64,000 nt of DNA from Tepidibacter hydrothermalis (GCF_029542625.1 NZ_CP120733.1:310001-374000); one strand, 5' to 3'; shown: positions 26,319 to 35,195, numbered from the stretch's first letter. Translations and numbers: made by a program. The notes: a model not told the origin generated them from the letters alone.

Positions 26319-27692
26319 ATGATAGTCAATATAGATAAAGAGATATGTACAGGATGCAGAAGATGTGCAAGTGTATGTCCTGTTGATGCTATAGAAGGAA
26401 AACAAGGAGAGGCTCAAAGTATAAACGAAGATAAATGTATTATATGTGGGCAATGTGTACAAATATGTAGTGCTTATTCAAGTGAGTTTGAAGAGGAAAC
26501 TACTCCTATAGATATAAAATTAAAAGAAAGAGGTATGCTTGAAACGGTTAAAGAACCTTTATTTGCAGCTTATAATGTATGTGATGTAGAAAAAGTTAAA
26601 AATAGTTTAAGTAATGATAAATTATATACTGTTGTTCAGTGTGCACCAGCTGTAAGAGTTGCTTTAGCAGAAGATTTTGGGCTGGATTTAGGATCATTAA
26701 CAGATAAAAAGCTTGCAGCAGTTCTTAGAAGAATGGGATTTGACAGAGTGTATGATACTAACTTTTCAGCAGATTTAACTATAATGGAGGAAGGTAGCGA
26801 ACTTATTAAAAGAGTTAGTGAAAATAGTAATTTACCTATGTTTACTTCATGCTGTCCAGCATGGGTTAAATTTATGGAACAAGAATATCCAGAACTGTTA
26901 AATCATCTTTCAAGCTGTAAGTCTCCTCAGCAAATGGCTGGAGCTATATTTAAAACTTATGGTGCAGATATAGATAATGTAGATGCTAAAGATATATTTA
27001 GTGTATCTGTAATGCCTTGCACTTGTAAGAAATTCGAATGTGATAGAGATGAGATGAATTCAAGTGGATATAAAGATGTTGATGTAGTAATAACTACAAG
27101 AGAACTAGGTTATTTAATAAAGGATATGGGGATAGATTTTAAATATATAGAAGAAGAAACGTTTGATAATCCTCTAGGTGATTATACAGGAGCGGGAACA
27201 TTATTTGGAACTACTGGTGGAGTTATGGAGGCCGCTATTAGAACTGGATATGAACTTATTACTAAGGAGAGTATCCCAAATATAGATATAAACAGTGTAA
27301 GAGGACAAAATGGAGTAACTAAATCTAGTATTGATGTAGGTGATATTAAATTAAATGTTGCAGTAGTATCAGGTCTTGAAAATGTTAGGCCTATACTTGA
27401 AGATATAAAAAATAATAAATCAGATCTACATTTTATAGAGGTTATGACATGTCCAGAAGGTTGTATAAGTGGAGGTGGACAGCCAAAAGTTATTTTAGAT
27501 AAGTATAAGAAAATGGCATATGATAACAGAAAAGAATCACTTTACACTCATGATGGTGAGTGTGGTGTAAGAAAATCTCATGAAAATAATAGTATCAAAA
27601 AATTGTATGATGAGTTTTTAGGTGAACCACTAGGAGAAAAATCACATCATCTTTTACATACTGAATATGCATCGAGAAAGGAGAAATGTTAA
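26319..27692 (+). CDS. [FeFe] hydrogenase catalytic subunit (HydA2-like)
   Basis: 457 aa. The N-terminal dicluster ferredoxin (CTGCRRCASVC, CIICGQCVQIC) is followed by the H-cluster domain with all three signatures: TSCCPAW (L1), MPCTCKKFE (L2) and TCPEGCISGGGQP (L3). Reversible H2 activation. Compact type without the longer N-terminal modules of bifurcating hydrogenases, as in the HydA2 subunit of Acetobacterium HDCR. Stop overlaps the start region of the second hycB gene. Maturases HydEFG are not in the window. Confidence 0.92.
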   Translation: MIVNIDKEICTGCRRCASVCPVDAIEGKQGEAQSINEDKCIICGQCVQICSAYSSEFEEETTPIDIKLKERGMLETVKEPLFAAYNVCDVEKVKNSLSNDKLYTVVQCAPAVRVALAEDFGLDLGSLTDKKLAAVLRRMGFDRVYDTNFSADLTIMEEGSELIKRVSENSNLPMFTSCCPAWVKFMEQEYPELLNHLSSCKSPQQMAGAIFKTYGADIDNVDAKDIFSVSVMPCTCKKFECDRDEMNSSGYKDVDVVITTRELGYLIKDMGIDFKYIEEETFDNPLGDYTGAGTLFGTTGGVMEAAIRTGYELITKESIPNIDINSVRGQNGVTKSSIDVGDIKLNVAVVSGLENVRPILEDIKNNKSDLHFIEVMTCPEGCISGGGQPKVILDKYKKMAYDNRKESLYTHDGECGVRKSHENNSIKKLYDEFLGEPLGEKSHHLLHTEYASRKEKC

Positions 27693-28249
27693 TGAATACT
27701 TTTGTTATAGCAGATCCTAATAAGTGTATAGGGTGTAGAACCTGCCAAATAGCTTGTGTTATAGCTCATTCTGATGAAGATATCTTCAATCCAGAGTGTA
27801 AAAATATATCGTTTAATCCAAGACTTACTGTTGTAAAAACAGCAACTGTTAGTGCACCTATTCAATGTAGACATTGTGAAGATGCTCCGTGTGCAAATGT
27901 ATGTCCAAATGGATCTATATCAAATATAAATGGAAGCATACAAATAAACGAAGAAACTTGTATAGGTTGTAAAACATGTCTTACCGCATGTCCATTAGGG
28001 GCTATAGAGTTAGTTGATTATTACAAAGATGGAGAAAAAGTGCTTCAACCTAATTTAATTGATATGGACTCCAAAACCTTATGTTTTAAGGAGAGAATAA
28101 TAGCTAATAAGTGTGATCTTTGTATAAATAGAGAAAAAGGACCAGCATGTGTTGAGGTATGTCCTACAGATGCATTCAAGATAGTTAAAGATGAAGATAT
28201 AAAACAATCTGTAAAGGATAAAAGAAATAAAAGTGTATCTTTGTTATAA
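27692..28249 (+). CDS. HycB/HydN-like 4Fe-4S electron-transfer subunit (second)
   Basis: 185 aa, closely related to the 25759 protein: same NTFVIADPNKCIGC opening and four ferredoxin-type Cys sets (CIGCRTCQIAC, CRHCEDAPCANVC, CIGCKTCLTAC, CDLCINREKGPACVEVC). The ATG at 27692 has good spacing from AAGGAG; an ATG two codons earlier is too close. Completes the four-subunit HDCR-type set. Overlaps the hydA stop, so translation is coupled. Confidence 0.9.
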   Translation: MNTFVIADPNKCIGCRTCQIACVIAHSDEDIFNPECKNISFNPRLTVVKTATVSAPIQCRHCEDAPCANVCPNGSISNINGSIQINEETCIGCKTCLTACPLGAIELVDYYKDGEKVLQPNLIDMDSKTLCFKERIIANKCDLCINREKGPACVEVCPTDAFKIVKDEDIKQSVKDKRNKSVSLL

Positions 28250-28296
28250 ATTTTAATTCAAAAAGGAATATATTTAAAATTTCAGTACTTAATAGC

Positions 28297-28497
28297 AAAA
28301 TGATGCTTATTAAAATAACGCTAATGTGTTAAATATTTTAATAAAACTAAGGGTTCCGTCTTATTAAATATCCTAAAACTTCTAAACTCCCTTACGGTCA
28401 GACAACGAAGTTTTTTAACGGATATTTAAACGTCGTAATCCAAGTTTTATAGAAAAATATTTAAATCATTAGCTAACATTTTAACAAGCATCATTTT
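28297..28497. repeat. Palindromic element A, full-length copy
   Basis: About 200 bases that fold back on themselves: AAAATGATGCTTATTAAAAT at one end and ATTTTAACAAGCATCATTTT at the other, with a further 60 bp of imperfect pairing (TAAATATTTT, ATAAAACT, AAATATCC arms). The tip region has CTCCCTTACGGTCAGACAACG. No frame. Related copies: 2838, 20644, 36877, 37747 and 61852. Confidence 0.75.
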
Positions 28498-28639
28498 CTA
28501 GTTATATGGTTATATCAAGATGTCATTTATTAAAATATCAATTATATTAAATATTTCACCAACCAAAAAAATTGTATTATTCTGTAAGTTAAAGAATGGT
28601 ATAAAAAAGTGATATAATACCTATTGATTAATAACAAAA

Positions 28640-28723
28640 AATGATGGAATAGAATAAGATAGTACATTAGAAGAAATTGAAATTATAGCAAAGATGCTCA
28701 TAGATTTGGGAACGTCTGAATAA
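28640..28723 (+). pseudogene. Coding-like remnant
   Basis: In one frame the bases read NDGIE, stop, DSTLEEIEIIAKMLIDLG-TSE, stop, which looks like the C-terminal end of a lost protein. Too short to identify. The rest of the 28498-28752 gap shows nothing except the MOSC gene ribosome site. Confidence 0.3.
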
Positions 28724-28752
28724 AGAAATCACTTGATGGGGAGGAATTTATC

Positions 28753-29193
28753 ATGAATAAATTTGGTAAGGTTATAGATGTAAACCTAAGTGAAAAAAAA
28801 GGTGTTGTAAAGCATCCAATACCACAAGGAGAGTTTAGAGAAAATCATGGTCTTGTTGGGGATGCTCATGCAGGAAAGTGGCATAGACAAGTAAGTTTAC
28901 TTGGTCAAGAGAGTATAGATAAAATGAAAGCATCTGGGGTAGAGGGGCTTGTAAGTGGTGTGTTTGCAGAGAATATTACTACTGAAGGAATTGTTCTATA
29001 TGAATTACCAGTTGGAACTAAACTAAAGATTGGAGATACTATTCAAGAGGTAACTCAAATAGGTAAGGAATGTCATAATGGATGTGAAATAAGAAAATTG
29101 GTTGGCGATTGTGTAATGCCAAGAGAAGGAATATTTACAAGAATTATTGAGGGCGGAGTTATTAAGGCTGGAGATGATATAGAAATTTTATAA
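28753..29193 (+). CDS. MOSC domain protein
   Basis: 146-aa stand-alone MOSC domain (PF03473). GLVGDAHAGKWHRQVSLL and the Cys-containing CHNGCEIRKLVGDC, then MPREGIF, are typical; one of these Cys is the conserved sulfur carrier proposed for the family. MOSC proteins act on molybdenum cofactor or sulfur transfer. Its place after the formate dehydrogenase operon and mogA-mobA fits cofactor finishing, though it has its own GGGGAGG ribosome site and a 500-base gap before it. Confidence 0.88.
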   Translation: MNKFGKVIDVNLSEKKGVVKHPIPQGEFRENHGLVGDAHAGKWHRQVSLLGQESIDKMKASGVEGLVSGVFAENITTEGIVLYELPVGTKLKIGDTIQEVTQIGKECHNGCEIRKLVGDCVMPREGIFTRIIEGGVIKAGDDIEIL

Positions 29194-29209
29194 TTCCTTA
29201 GTATATAAA

Positions 29210-29246
29210 AAAGATGGATATGATTAATTTCATATCCATCTTTTCA
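29210..29246. terminator. Bidirectional terminator
   Basis: AAAGATGGATATGA and TCATATCCATCTTT arms around TTAATT between the MOSC gene and the convergent chemoreceptor. Confidence 0.85.
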
Positions 29247-29254
29247 CTTTTATA

Positions 29255-31252
29255 TTATATTTTAAATTTATCTATTTGATTATTAAGATTTAAAGAAAAC
29301 TCATTTAACTTTTCTGCGCTTTTTGCTACTTCTTCAACTGCCATGGCTTGTTGATGAACAGAAGCTGTAACCTCTTCTGATCCTGCTGCAGTTTCTTCTG
29401 ATACGGCTGATATATTTCCTATAGACTCTACTATCAAATCTTTATCGTGTATTATATCTAATACAAACTTATTAACTTCTTCTATTTCATTTGTAATATT
29501 ATCTATTGATGTTGAGATTTTTCCAAATGAATCATTTACATCTTTTACAGACTTTGTTTGATCTATAGAAATCATTTTTACTTCTGTCATAATATCAACT
29601 GTATTTTCACTTTCTTCTTTGATAGTATCTACTATTTTTTTAATTTCATCAGTTGCAGTACTTGATCCTTCTGCAAGTTTTCTTATTTCATCTGCTACTA
29701 CAGCAAATCCCTTTCCAGCTTCTCCAGCTCTTGCTGCTTCGATACTTGCATTTAGTGCTAGTAAATTTGTTTGATCAGCTATAGATCTTATTGTATCTAG
29801 TATATCTTCAATGTTACTTGAGTTTTCATTTAATTGTCTCACTGCAGACTCGATTTTTTGAATAGACTTATTATTCAAATCAGTTTTTTCTTTAAGCTCA
29901 TTAACTACATTAACACCCTCTATATTGATATTAATTGCTTCACTTGCATTTTTAGACATCGTATCAGTATTATTTGCTAATTTATTAAATTTATCATCTA
30001 AATTAGATGCAAGTTTTGCCCCATTTTCTGCATCTGCTGCTTGCTCACTTGCTCCCTTTGCTATTTCCTCTACAGTTTTTGCTATTTCTTCAGCAGATGC
30101 ACTAGTTTCTTCTGATGTAGCTGCTAAATTTGTTGCGGCATCTGATACTTCAGAACTTACTTGTTTTGCATCTAATAATAGAGTTTTAACATTTTCTATC
30201 ATGATATTGAAATTGTCTGAAAGTAATCCTATTTCATCATTTGACTTAATATCTGATTTTACTGTAAAATCTCCATCTTTTACTTTATTCATATTACCTA
30301 CTATTGATTTTATAGGATTAGAAATTTTATTTGCAAATATTATACCTACTAATGATGCTGCAATAATTATAAACAATCCTATGAATATAGCATTAGTAAG
30401 TATACCTTTAGTAGACTCTGCTAGTTCATCTATATATATTGTCGATACTATGTACCAACCTGAATCTTGCATTTTTGTATACACAGCAAGTTTTTCAGAT
30501 ACATTACCATTAGATTCTTTATATTTATATTCTGTAATTCCAAAATCTTTATTACTATTTATACCTTCAAGAATTGCTGGTACACTTGTCTTTTGACCTA
30601 TTTTTTCTGGATTCTTATGTGTAATTAATGTTCCATCAGAACTTAAAATATACGGATATCCCTGTTCTCCTACTTTTATAGAACTTATTTTTTCAGATAA
30701 TTCATCTAAGGATATAGTTACACCTACTACACCAACTAATTTACCTCCATTGTCATATACTGGGGCTGCGCTAGAAATCGCAAGATTACCACTAACAACA
30801 TCTACATACGGATCAGTCCAAGTAACACTTTGTTCTTCAATTGCTTCTTTATACCACGGGCGTACTCTTGGATCATAGTCACTTCCCATATCTGCTTCAG
30901 GATAAATCCTAAATCCACCATCTATAGTTCCCATATATATTTGAGTTACCCCTTTATAACTTTCTACATATTGGGTAAATAGCGACATTAGAAAAGGTTC
31001 ATATTCAGGATGATTCACAATCTCCTTGAGGTTAATATTATTGCTAACCAAATCAACCCCATACTCATGTCCCTCAAAGTAATTTTCAATAGATTGCTTA
31101 ATATCATTATTTAACTGCTCTACAGAATGCTTAAATTGATTTTTTAATTCTTTTTTTGCTTTTAAGTACGATGTTGTACCTAAAATTGAAATAGGTACAA
31201 TTATTACTACTAAAATTATGGCAATTAACTTTGTTTTTATTGTGAGTTTCAT
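29255..31252 (-). CDS. Methyl-accepting chemotaxis protein, dCache type
   Basis: 665 aa. Membrane helix at ~8-28; dCache_1 domain ~35-275 with the ligand-pocket segment [20 protein letters not shown] and [17 protein letters not shown]; second membrane helix at ~282-306; HAMP; signalling domain with tip [20 protein letters not shown]. Likely an amino-acid receptor, by analogy only. Transcribed from a SigD-type promoter, with two Spo0A-box sequences in its 5' leader. ATG at 31252 after AAAAGGGAGGGAG. Its promoter and first ~24 codons are duplicated upstream. Confidence 0.94.
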   Translation of the reverse strand: MKLTIKTKLIAIILVVIIVPISILGTTSYLKAKKELKNQFKHSVEQLNNDIKQSIENYFEGHEYGVDLVSNNINLKEIVNHPEYEPFLMSLFTQYVESYKGVTQIYMGTIDGGFRIYPEADMGSDYDPRVRPWYKEAIEEQSVTWTDPYVDVVSGNLAISSAAPVYDNGGKLVGVVGVTISLDELSEKISSIKVGEQGYPYILSSDGTLITHKNPEKIGQKTSVPAILEGINSNKDFGITEYKYKESNGNVSEKLAVYTKMQDSGWYIVSTIYIDELAESTKGILTNAIFIGLFIIIAASLVGIIFANKISNPIKSIVGNMNKVKDGDFTVKSDIKSNDEIGLLSDNFNIMIENVKTLLLDAKQVSSEVSDAATNLAATSEETSASAEEIAKTVEEIAKGASEQAADAENGAKLASNLDDKFNKLANNTDTMSKNASEAININIEGVNVVNELKEKTDLNNKSIQKIESAVRQLNENSSNIEDILDTIRSIADQTNLLALNASIEAARAGEAGKGFAVVADEIRKLAEGSSTATDEIKKIVDTIKEESENTVDIMTEVKMISIDQTKSVKDVNDSFGKISTSIDNITNEIEEVNKFVLDIIHDKDLIVESIGNISAVSEETAAGSEEVTASVHQQAMAVEEVAKSAEKLNEFSLNLNNQIDKFKI

Positions 31253-31311
31253 AAACTCCCTCCCTTTTCAAAATGAAATTTTAAAATAGATTAAATCTAA
31301 TTCGAAATGAT

Positions 31312-31328
31312 TTCGACACGATTCGACA
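31312..31328 (-). promoter_or_regulatory. Two tandem Spo0A boxes
   Basis: Minus strand carries TGTCGAA (31322-31328) and TGTCGAA (31312-31318) exactly 10 bp apart, each a perfect 0A box, between the SigD promoter and the chemoreceptor ATG. Binding would repress the gene as sporulation starts. Confidence 0.6.
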
Positions 31329-31344
31329 AGGTGATCTATTACTT

Positions 31345-31371
31345 TTATCGGCACCTATATTATAGAAATTA
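31345..31371 (-). promoter_or_regulatory. SigD promoter of the chemoreceptor gene
   Basis: Minus strand TAAT (31368-31371), 15 bases, GCCGATAA (31345-31352). The -10 is a perfect flagellar-sigma match; the -35 differs from TAAA at one base. Confidence 0.75.
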
Positions 31372-31524
31372 ACCTCTTTTTTTATGAAAATATTTACCTT
31401 ATATAATTTAAGAATTTCATTTACGATTGAAATAGGGATGTTAAAATTACTTATACTAATTTGATTAGTGTATATAAGAGATAGATTCTGTGAAAAATAA
31501 TATTCATAAATAAAGTTAAAATTA

Positions 31525-31860
31525 ATATTGAAATAGGTACAATTATTACTACTAAAATTACGTTGATTAATTTTATTTTTATTGTGAGTTTCATAAATTC
31601 CCTCCCTTTTCAAAATGAAATTTTAATATAAAGTAAATCTAATATGAAATAATTTCGACAAAATTCGATGAATTGATCTATTGATTTTATCGTCACCTAT
31701 AGTATAGAAATTAATCTCTTTCTTAATGAAAATATTTACCTTATATAATTTAAGAATTTCATTTACGATTGAAATAGGGATGTTAAAATTGCTTATGCTA
31801 TTTTGATTAGTGTATATAAGAGATAGATGCTGTGAAAAATAATATTTACAAATAAAGTAG
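31525..31860 (-). repeat. Tandem duplicate of the chemoreceptor promoter and first codons
   Basis: Bases ~31185-31520 are repeated at ~31525-31860 with about 90 percent identity by eye. The upstream copy has the ribosome site, ATG (31594) and codons MKLTIKIKLIN, then [12 protein letters not shown], before running into unrelated frame and stopping after ~47 codons. Its -10 is GACGATAA instead of GCCGATAA and one of its two 0A boxes is CATCGAA, so it looks like a decaying duplicate. Confidence 0.8.
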
Positions 31861-31908
31861 TATATTAATACGAAAATATATATAATAACTAGTTTAGAAG
31901 GTGATCAT

Positions 31909-32322
31909 ATGAAAATAACTCAAGAAGCGGATTATGCATTAAGAATAATATTGTTCCTTTGTCAAATATCATCTGGGGAAAGAGTAGAAGCCAGAGTAAT
32001 TTCGGAGAGTGAGAATATAACTTTAAGATTTTCGTTAAAAATCCTAAGAAAACTTACAAAGAAAGATTTAGTCAAATCTTTTAGAGGTGTAAAGGGTGGC
32101 TATATGTTAAACAAAGATCCTAAAGATATAACTTTAAGAGAAGTAGTTGAAGCTATAGATGGTCCTATATATGTTAATAGATGCTTGCATGATGAAGAAT
32201 ACTGCAATATGAAAAGAACTAATACCTGTAAAATTCATAAAGCTTTAGCTAAGATTCAAAAGACTTTACGTGAAGAACTTGAAAAGGTAACTTTTAAAGA
32301 GTTATTAAAAGAGAAAGATTAA
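31909..32322 (+). CDS. Rrf2 family transcriptional regulator
   Basis: 137-aa winged-helix protein of the Rrf2/IscR family. MKITQEADYALRIILFL is the classic start; RGVKGGYML is the wing. Three Cys in CLHDEEYCNMKRTNTC can bind an Fe-S cluster as in IscR or NsrR, so redox, iron-sulfur or NO sensing is plausible. Target not visible: the next gene, brnQ, has its own promoter. Followed by a terminator. Confidence 0.9.
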   Translation: MKITQEADYALRIILFLCQISSGERVEARVISESENITLRFSLKILRKLTKKDLVKSFRGVKGGYMLNKDPKDITLREVVEAIDGPIYVNRCLHDEEYCNMKRTNTCKIHKALAKIQKTLREELEKVTFKELLKEKD

Positions 32323-32330
32323 TAAAATGT

Positions 32331-32384
32331 AAAAATACCAGTAAGATATAGTATGTATTCCTATATTGTACTGGTATTTTTATA
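32331..32384 (+). terminator. Terminator after the Rrf2 gene
   Basis: AAAATACCAGTA and TACTGGTATTTTT arms around a 22-base loop region that itself pairs partly (ATAG/CTAT). Confidence 0.75.
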
Positions 32385-32643
32385 TGATAAGGGATTATGA
32401 GATACATGAGTTGGTGTGTAGTAACTAGACGTGTTTTTATGGGAATTGTATGTTTTGAATGAATATTACATAAAAGGATAATATTTCTATTATTGCGACA
32501 AAAAAAGGAATATATTAACTAAAATAAAAAAATGTGGTACAATGAATACGTTATTTTTGATTGTTCGAAGAATGAAAAAAACAGAATCATACATTTTAAT
32601 AATGAGAAACATTGAGAAGAACAATATATTAGGAGGCAGAAAA
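32385..32643 (+). promoter_or_regulatory. brnQ upstream region with SigA promoter
   Basis: TTAACT (32515-32520), 17 bases, TACAAT (32538-32543), with GTGG before the -10. This leaves a leader of about 95 nt before the brnQ ATG. A short frame through the leader (from 32542) runs in phase into brnQ, but has no ribosome site and is not conserved in BrnQ proteins. No T-box or CodY box was recognised. Confidence 0.55.
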
Positions 32644-33942
32644 ATGAAGAGAACAAAAGAAACTAAGGACTTTTTTGTAGTTGGACTTGCTCTTTTTGCA
32701 ATGTTCTTTGGAGCTGGAAACCTTATTTTTCCACCAGCTCTTGGTCTTGCATCTGGAAAGAGTTGGGCTGCTTGTTTAATAGGGTTTATTCTTACTGGAG
32801 TAGGAATGCCTTTGCTTGGAGTATTAGCTGTTTCAAAGGCTGGGGGTACTATAAATGATCTTGCGGGTAAGGTTAACCCTACATTTAGTAAAATACTTGG
32901 AACAATAATAGTACTTGCAATAGGACCACTTCTTGCTATACCAAGAACAGGAGCTACAGTTTATGAACTTGGAGTAAAACCAATTATACCGGACGTAAGT
33001 CCTGTATTAGTATCAATAATATATTTTGGTATAACTCTTTTCTTTGTAATAAAACCGTCTGGTATTATTGATAAGATAGGGAAAATACTTACTCCTATAT
33101 TATTAGTTATAATCTTTAGTATAATAATAAAAGGAATAACTTCACCAATAGGAACTTCTGTTGATACTGGTTTAAGAAATTCTTTTTCTGTAGGGTTTAC
33201 TGAAGGATATCAAACTATGGATGCACTTACATCAATAGTATTTGGAGGAATAATATTAATTTCTCTTGCTGAAAAAGGATATGAGAGAAAGAAAGATCAA
33301 ATTAGAGTTACGATGAAAGCTGGACTTGTTGCTGGAACAGGACTTGTATTTGTATATGGAGGACTACTTTTCCTTGGTGCAACTGGAAGTGGAATTTTTT
33401 CAGCTGATATAGCAAGAACAGATCTTGTGGTTGGAATAACAGAACGTATACTTGGTAACTTTGGAAAATTTGGAATATCTTTAGCTGCTTCAGTTGCATG
33501 TCTTACAACAGCAATTGGACTTGTTGCAACGGTAGGGACTTATTTTGAAGAACTTACTAAAGGAAAACTTTCATATAGAATAATAGTTATATCAACAGTA
33601 ATAATAAGTGCAGTTTTTGCAAATGCAGGAGTTGAAAATATAGTTAAATTTGCAGTTCCTCTTCTTGCTACAGTTTATCCTGTTGCGATTGTACTCATAC
33701 TTGTGAGTGTATTTGATGATTTTATAAAAAGTGAGAAAGCATATCTGGGAGCCGTTTGTGGTGCTTTATTTGTAAGTGTTTTTGATGGACTTTCTGCAAT
33801 GGGAGTAAATACTGCATTTATAGGAGATTTTATAAAAATGCTCCCACTTGCAAGTGCAGGATTTGCATGGGTTCTTCCCGCTATTTTAGGAATCTTTATA
33901 ACTACATTTTTATATAAAAACGAAACAAATTCCGTTCAATAA
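32644..33942 (+). CDS. brnQ: Branched-chain amino acid:cation symporter
   Basis: 432 aa, twelve membrane helices, LIVCS family. The N-terminal ALFAMFFGAGNLIFPPALGL is the family signature. Imports Leu, Ile and Val with Na+ or H+, useful for Stickland fermentation. Start is the ATG at 32644 with TTAGGAGGC upstream, giving standard length. Single gene followed by a terminator. Confidence 0.94.
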   Translation: MKRTKETKDFFVVGLALFAMFFGAGNLIFPPALGLASGKSWAACLIGFILTGVGMPLLGVLAVSKAGGTINDLAGKVNPTFSKILGTIIVLAIGPLLAIPRTGATVYELGVKPIIPDVSPVLVSIIYFGITLFFVIKPSGIIDKIGKILTPILLVIIFSIIIKGITSPIGTSVDTGLRNSFSVGFTEGYQTMDALTSIVFGGIILISLAEKGYERKKDQIRVTMKAGLVAGTGLVFVYGGLLFLGATGSGIFSADIARTDLVVGITERILGNFGKFGISLAASVACLTTAIGLVATVGTYFEELTKGKLSYRIIVISTVIISAVFANAGVENIVKFAVPLLATVYPVAIVLILVSVFDDFIKSEKAYLGAVCGALFVSVFDGLSAMGVNTAFIGDFIKMLPLASAGFAWVLPAILGIFITTFLYKNETNSVQ

Positions 33943-33998
33943 TATGAGTTTGAATTATTTGTACACAGATAAGATTATTAAGTATAGATAAAAGTTAA

Positions 33999-34040
33999 AT
34001 GCTGAGGATATTAACAATATCATCAGCATTTATTTTTTTA
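33999..34040 (+). terminator. Terminator after brnQ
   Basis: AAATGCTGAGGATATT and AATATCATCAGCATTT arms followed by ATTTTTTTA. Confidence 0.8.
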
Positions 34041-34214
34041 GATTAGCATAATGAGTTAAATTAATCATGGTTGTATATTTAAGTTTGGTTTTATATAACA
34101 TATAAACGAATTAAGATAATCTTTATATAAATAAACCTGTGATGAACACTTTTTATTATTCATGCATATAAGTAATATTGTAATTTAAAACTTATTTCAA
34201 AGGAGAAATACAAT

Positions 34215-34568
34215 ATGAATGAAAATAAAAAAATAATTATTAAACTTTTAAATGGAATCATGCAAAATCAAAATATCAATACAACTTTGACTAATAGAGA
34301 TTTACAATTAGTGGATAAAACAAATGGAACCAATATGAGTGTTTCTGAAGTTAAGCAATCTATTGAAATAAGCTTAAAAGATTTAGAGTATATTGATGAA
34401 GAAAAAGAAATAATTATTAAAGTTTTAAATGGAATTATGCAAAATCAAAATATCAATACAATTTTGACTGGTAGTAATATAGAACTTGAGGATAAAATAA
34501 ACGGAATTAACGTGAATATTTTTGAAGTAATGGAATATATCCAAATGAATTTAAAAGATTTAGATTAA
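34215..34568 (+). CDS. Small protein made of two tandem repeats
   Basis: 117 aa, cytosolic. It consists of two copies of a ~58-residue unit: (K)KIIIKLLNGIMQNQNINTTL then ...DLQLVDKTNGTNMSVSEVKQSI and (E)EIIIKVLNGIMQNQNINTIL then ...NIELEDKINGINVNIFEVMEYI. DNA identity between the halves is high, so the duplication is recent. No family recognised. ATG after AAAGGAGAAA and a terminator behind it support a real gene. Confidence 0.65.
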   Translation: MNENKKIIIKLLNGIMQNQNINTTLTNRDLQLVDKTNGTNMSVSEVKQSIEISLKDLEYIDEEKEIIIKVLNGIMQNQNINTILTGSNIELEDKINGINVNIFEVMEYIQMNLKDLD

Positions 34569-34594
34569 AAGAGAGCTATATGCTCTTTTTTTAT
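34566..34594 (+). terminator. Terminator
   Basis: AAAAGAGAGC and GCTCTTTTTTT arms around TATAT, overlapping the stop of the repeat protein. Confidence 0.75.
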
Positions 34595-34680
34595 GATTAA
34601 GGAATTTAATAAATAAGAATAAAAGTACTTCTGCAAGAAGATAATATATACTGATGAAGAATAATAAAGGAGGGAAACAA

Positions 34681-35184
34681 ATGATTAAAATTGGTTCGCC
34701 TGCACCTGATTTTACATTACCTAGCACCACTGATAAAGACATTTCGTTAAAAGATTTAAGAGGAAAATATGTTGTTTTATTTTTCTATCCACTTGACTTT
34801 ACACCTGTCTGAGGTACTGAAGTACCTGAGTTTAATCGTATGTTAAAGAAATTTGAAGGATTAAACTCTACTGTATTAGGTGTTAATACAGATAGTATAC
34901 CTACACATAAAGCTTGGATTAAGAGTTTAGGCGGAATTGATTATCCACTATTAGCTGACTATGATAAAAAATTAGCTAAAGAATATGGTGTATTCTTAGA
35001 TGAAGCTGGTGGTATTTCATTAAGAGGAACTTTCATAATAGATCCTGATGGTATTTTACAATACTATTCTATAAATAACACTTCAGTTGGAAGAAATGTT
35101 ATGGAATTCCTTAGAGTTCTTAAAGCATTACAGACTCGTAAAGCTTGTCCTGTAAACTGGGATGAAGGTCAAGATACATTATAG
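34681..35184 (+). CDS. Selenocysteine peroxiredoxin (PrxU type)
   Basis: 167 aa if UGA 34810-34812 is selenocysteine (residue 44). The context [17 protein letters not shown] is the peroxidatic site of AhpC/BCP-type peroxiredoxins, where Cys normally stands; a second Cys in RKACPVNW could resolve. The frame continues with a full peroxiredoxin domain ([22 protein letters not shown]). Peptoclostridium acidaminophilum has a similar Sec-peroxiredoxin. The ATG at 34681 follows AAAGGAGGG. Without readthrough only 43 aa would be made. Confidence 0.93.
34810..34840 (+). promoter_or_regulatory. UGA(Sec) and hairpin in prxU
   Basis: TGA is followed at once by AGGTACT-GA-AGTACCT, a 7-bp stem. It is shorter and closer to the UGA than the fdhF SECIS and lacks GGUCU; clostridial SECIS elements are known to vary. 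Confidence 0.55.
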
Positions 35185-35195
35185 TTAAATATTAA

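Noticed and set aside
31281-31613. 110-aa minus-strand reading frame
   Set aside because: It lies across the duplicated promoter region in a different frame from the copied ATG, lacks a ribosome site and covers the Spo0A and SigD sites; a chance frame.
34810-34812. Truncated peroxiredoxin pseudogene
   Set aside because: The UGA sits precisely at the catalytic Cys position and the downstream frame is a complete domain, so selenocysteine is the better reading.
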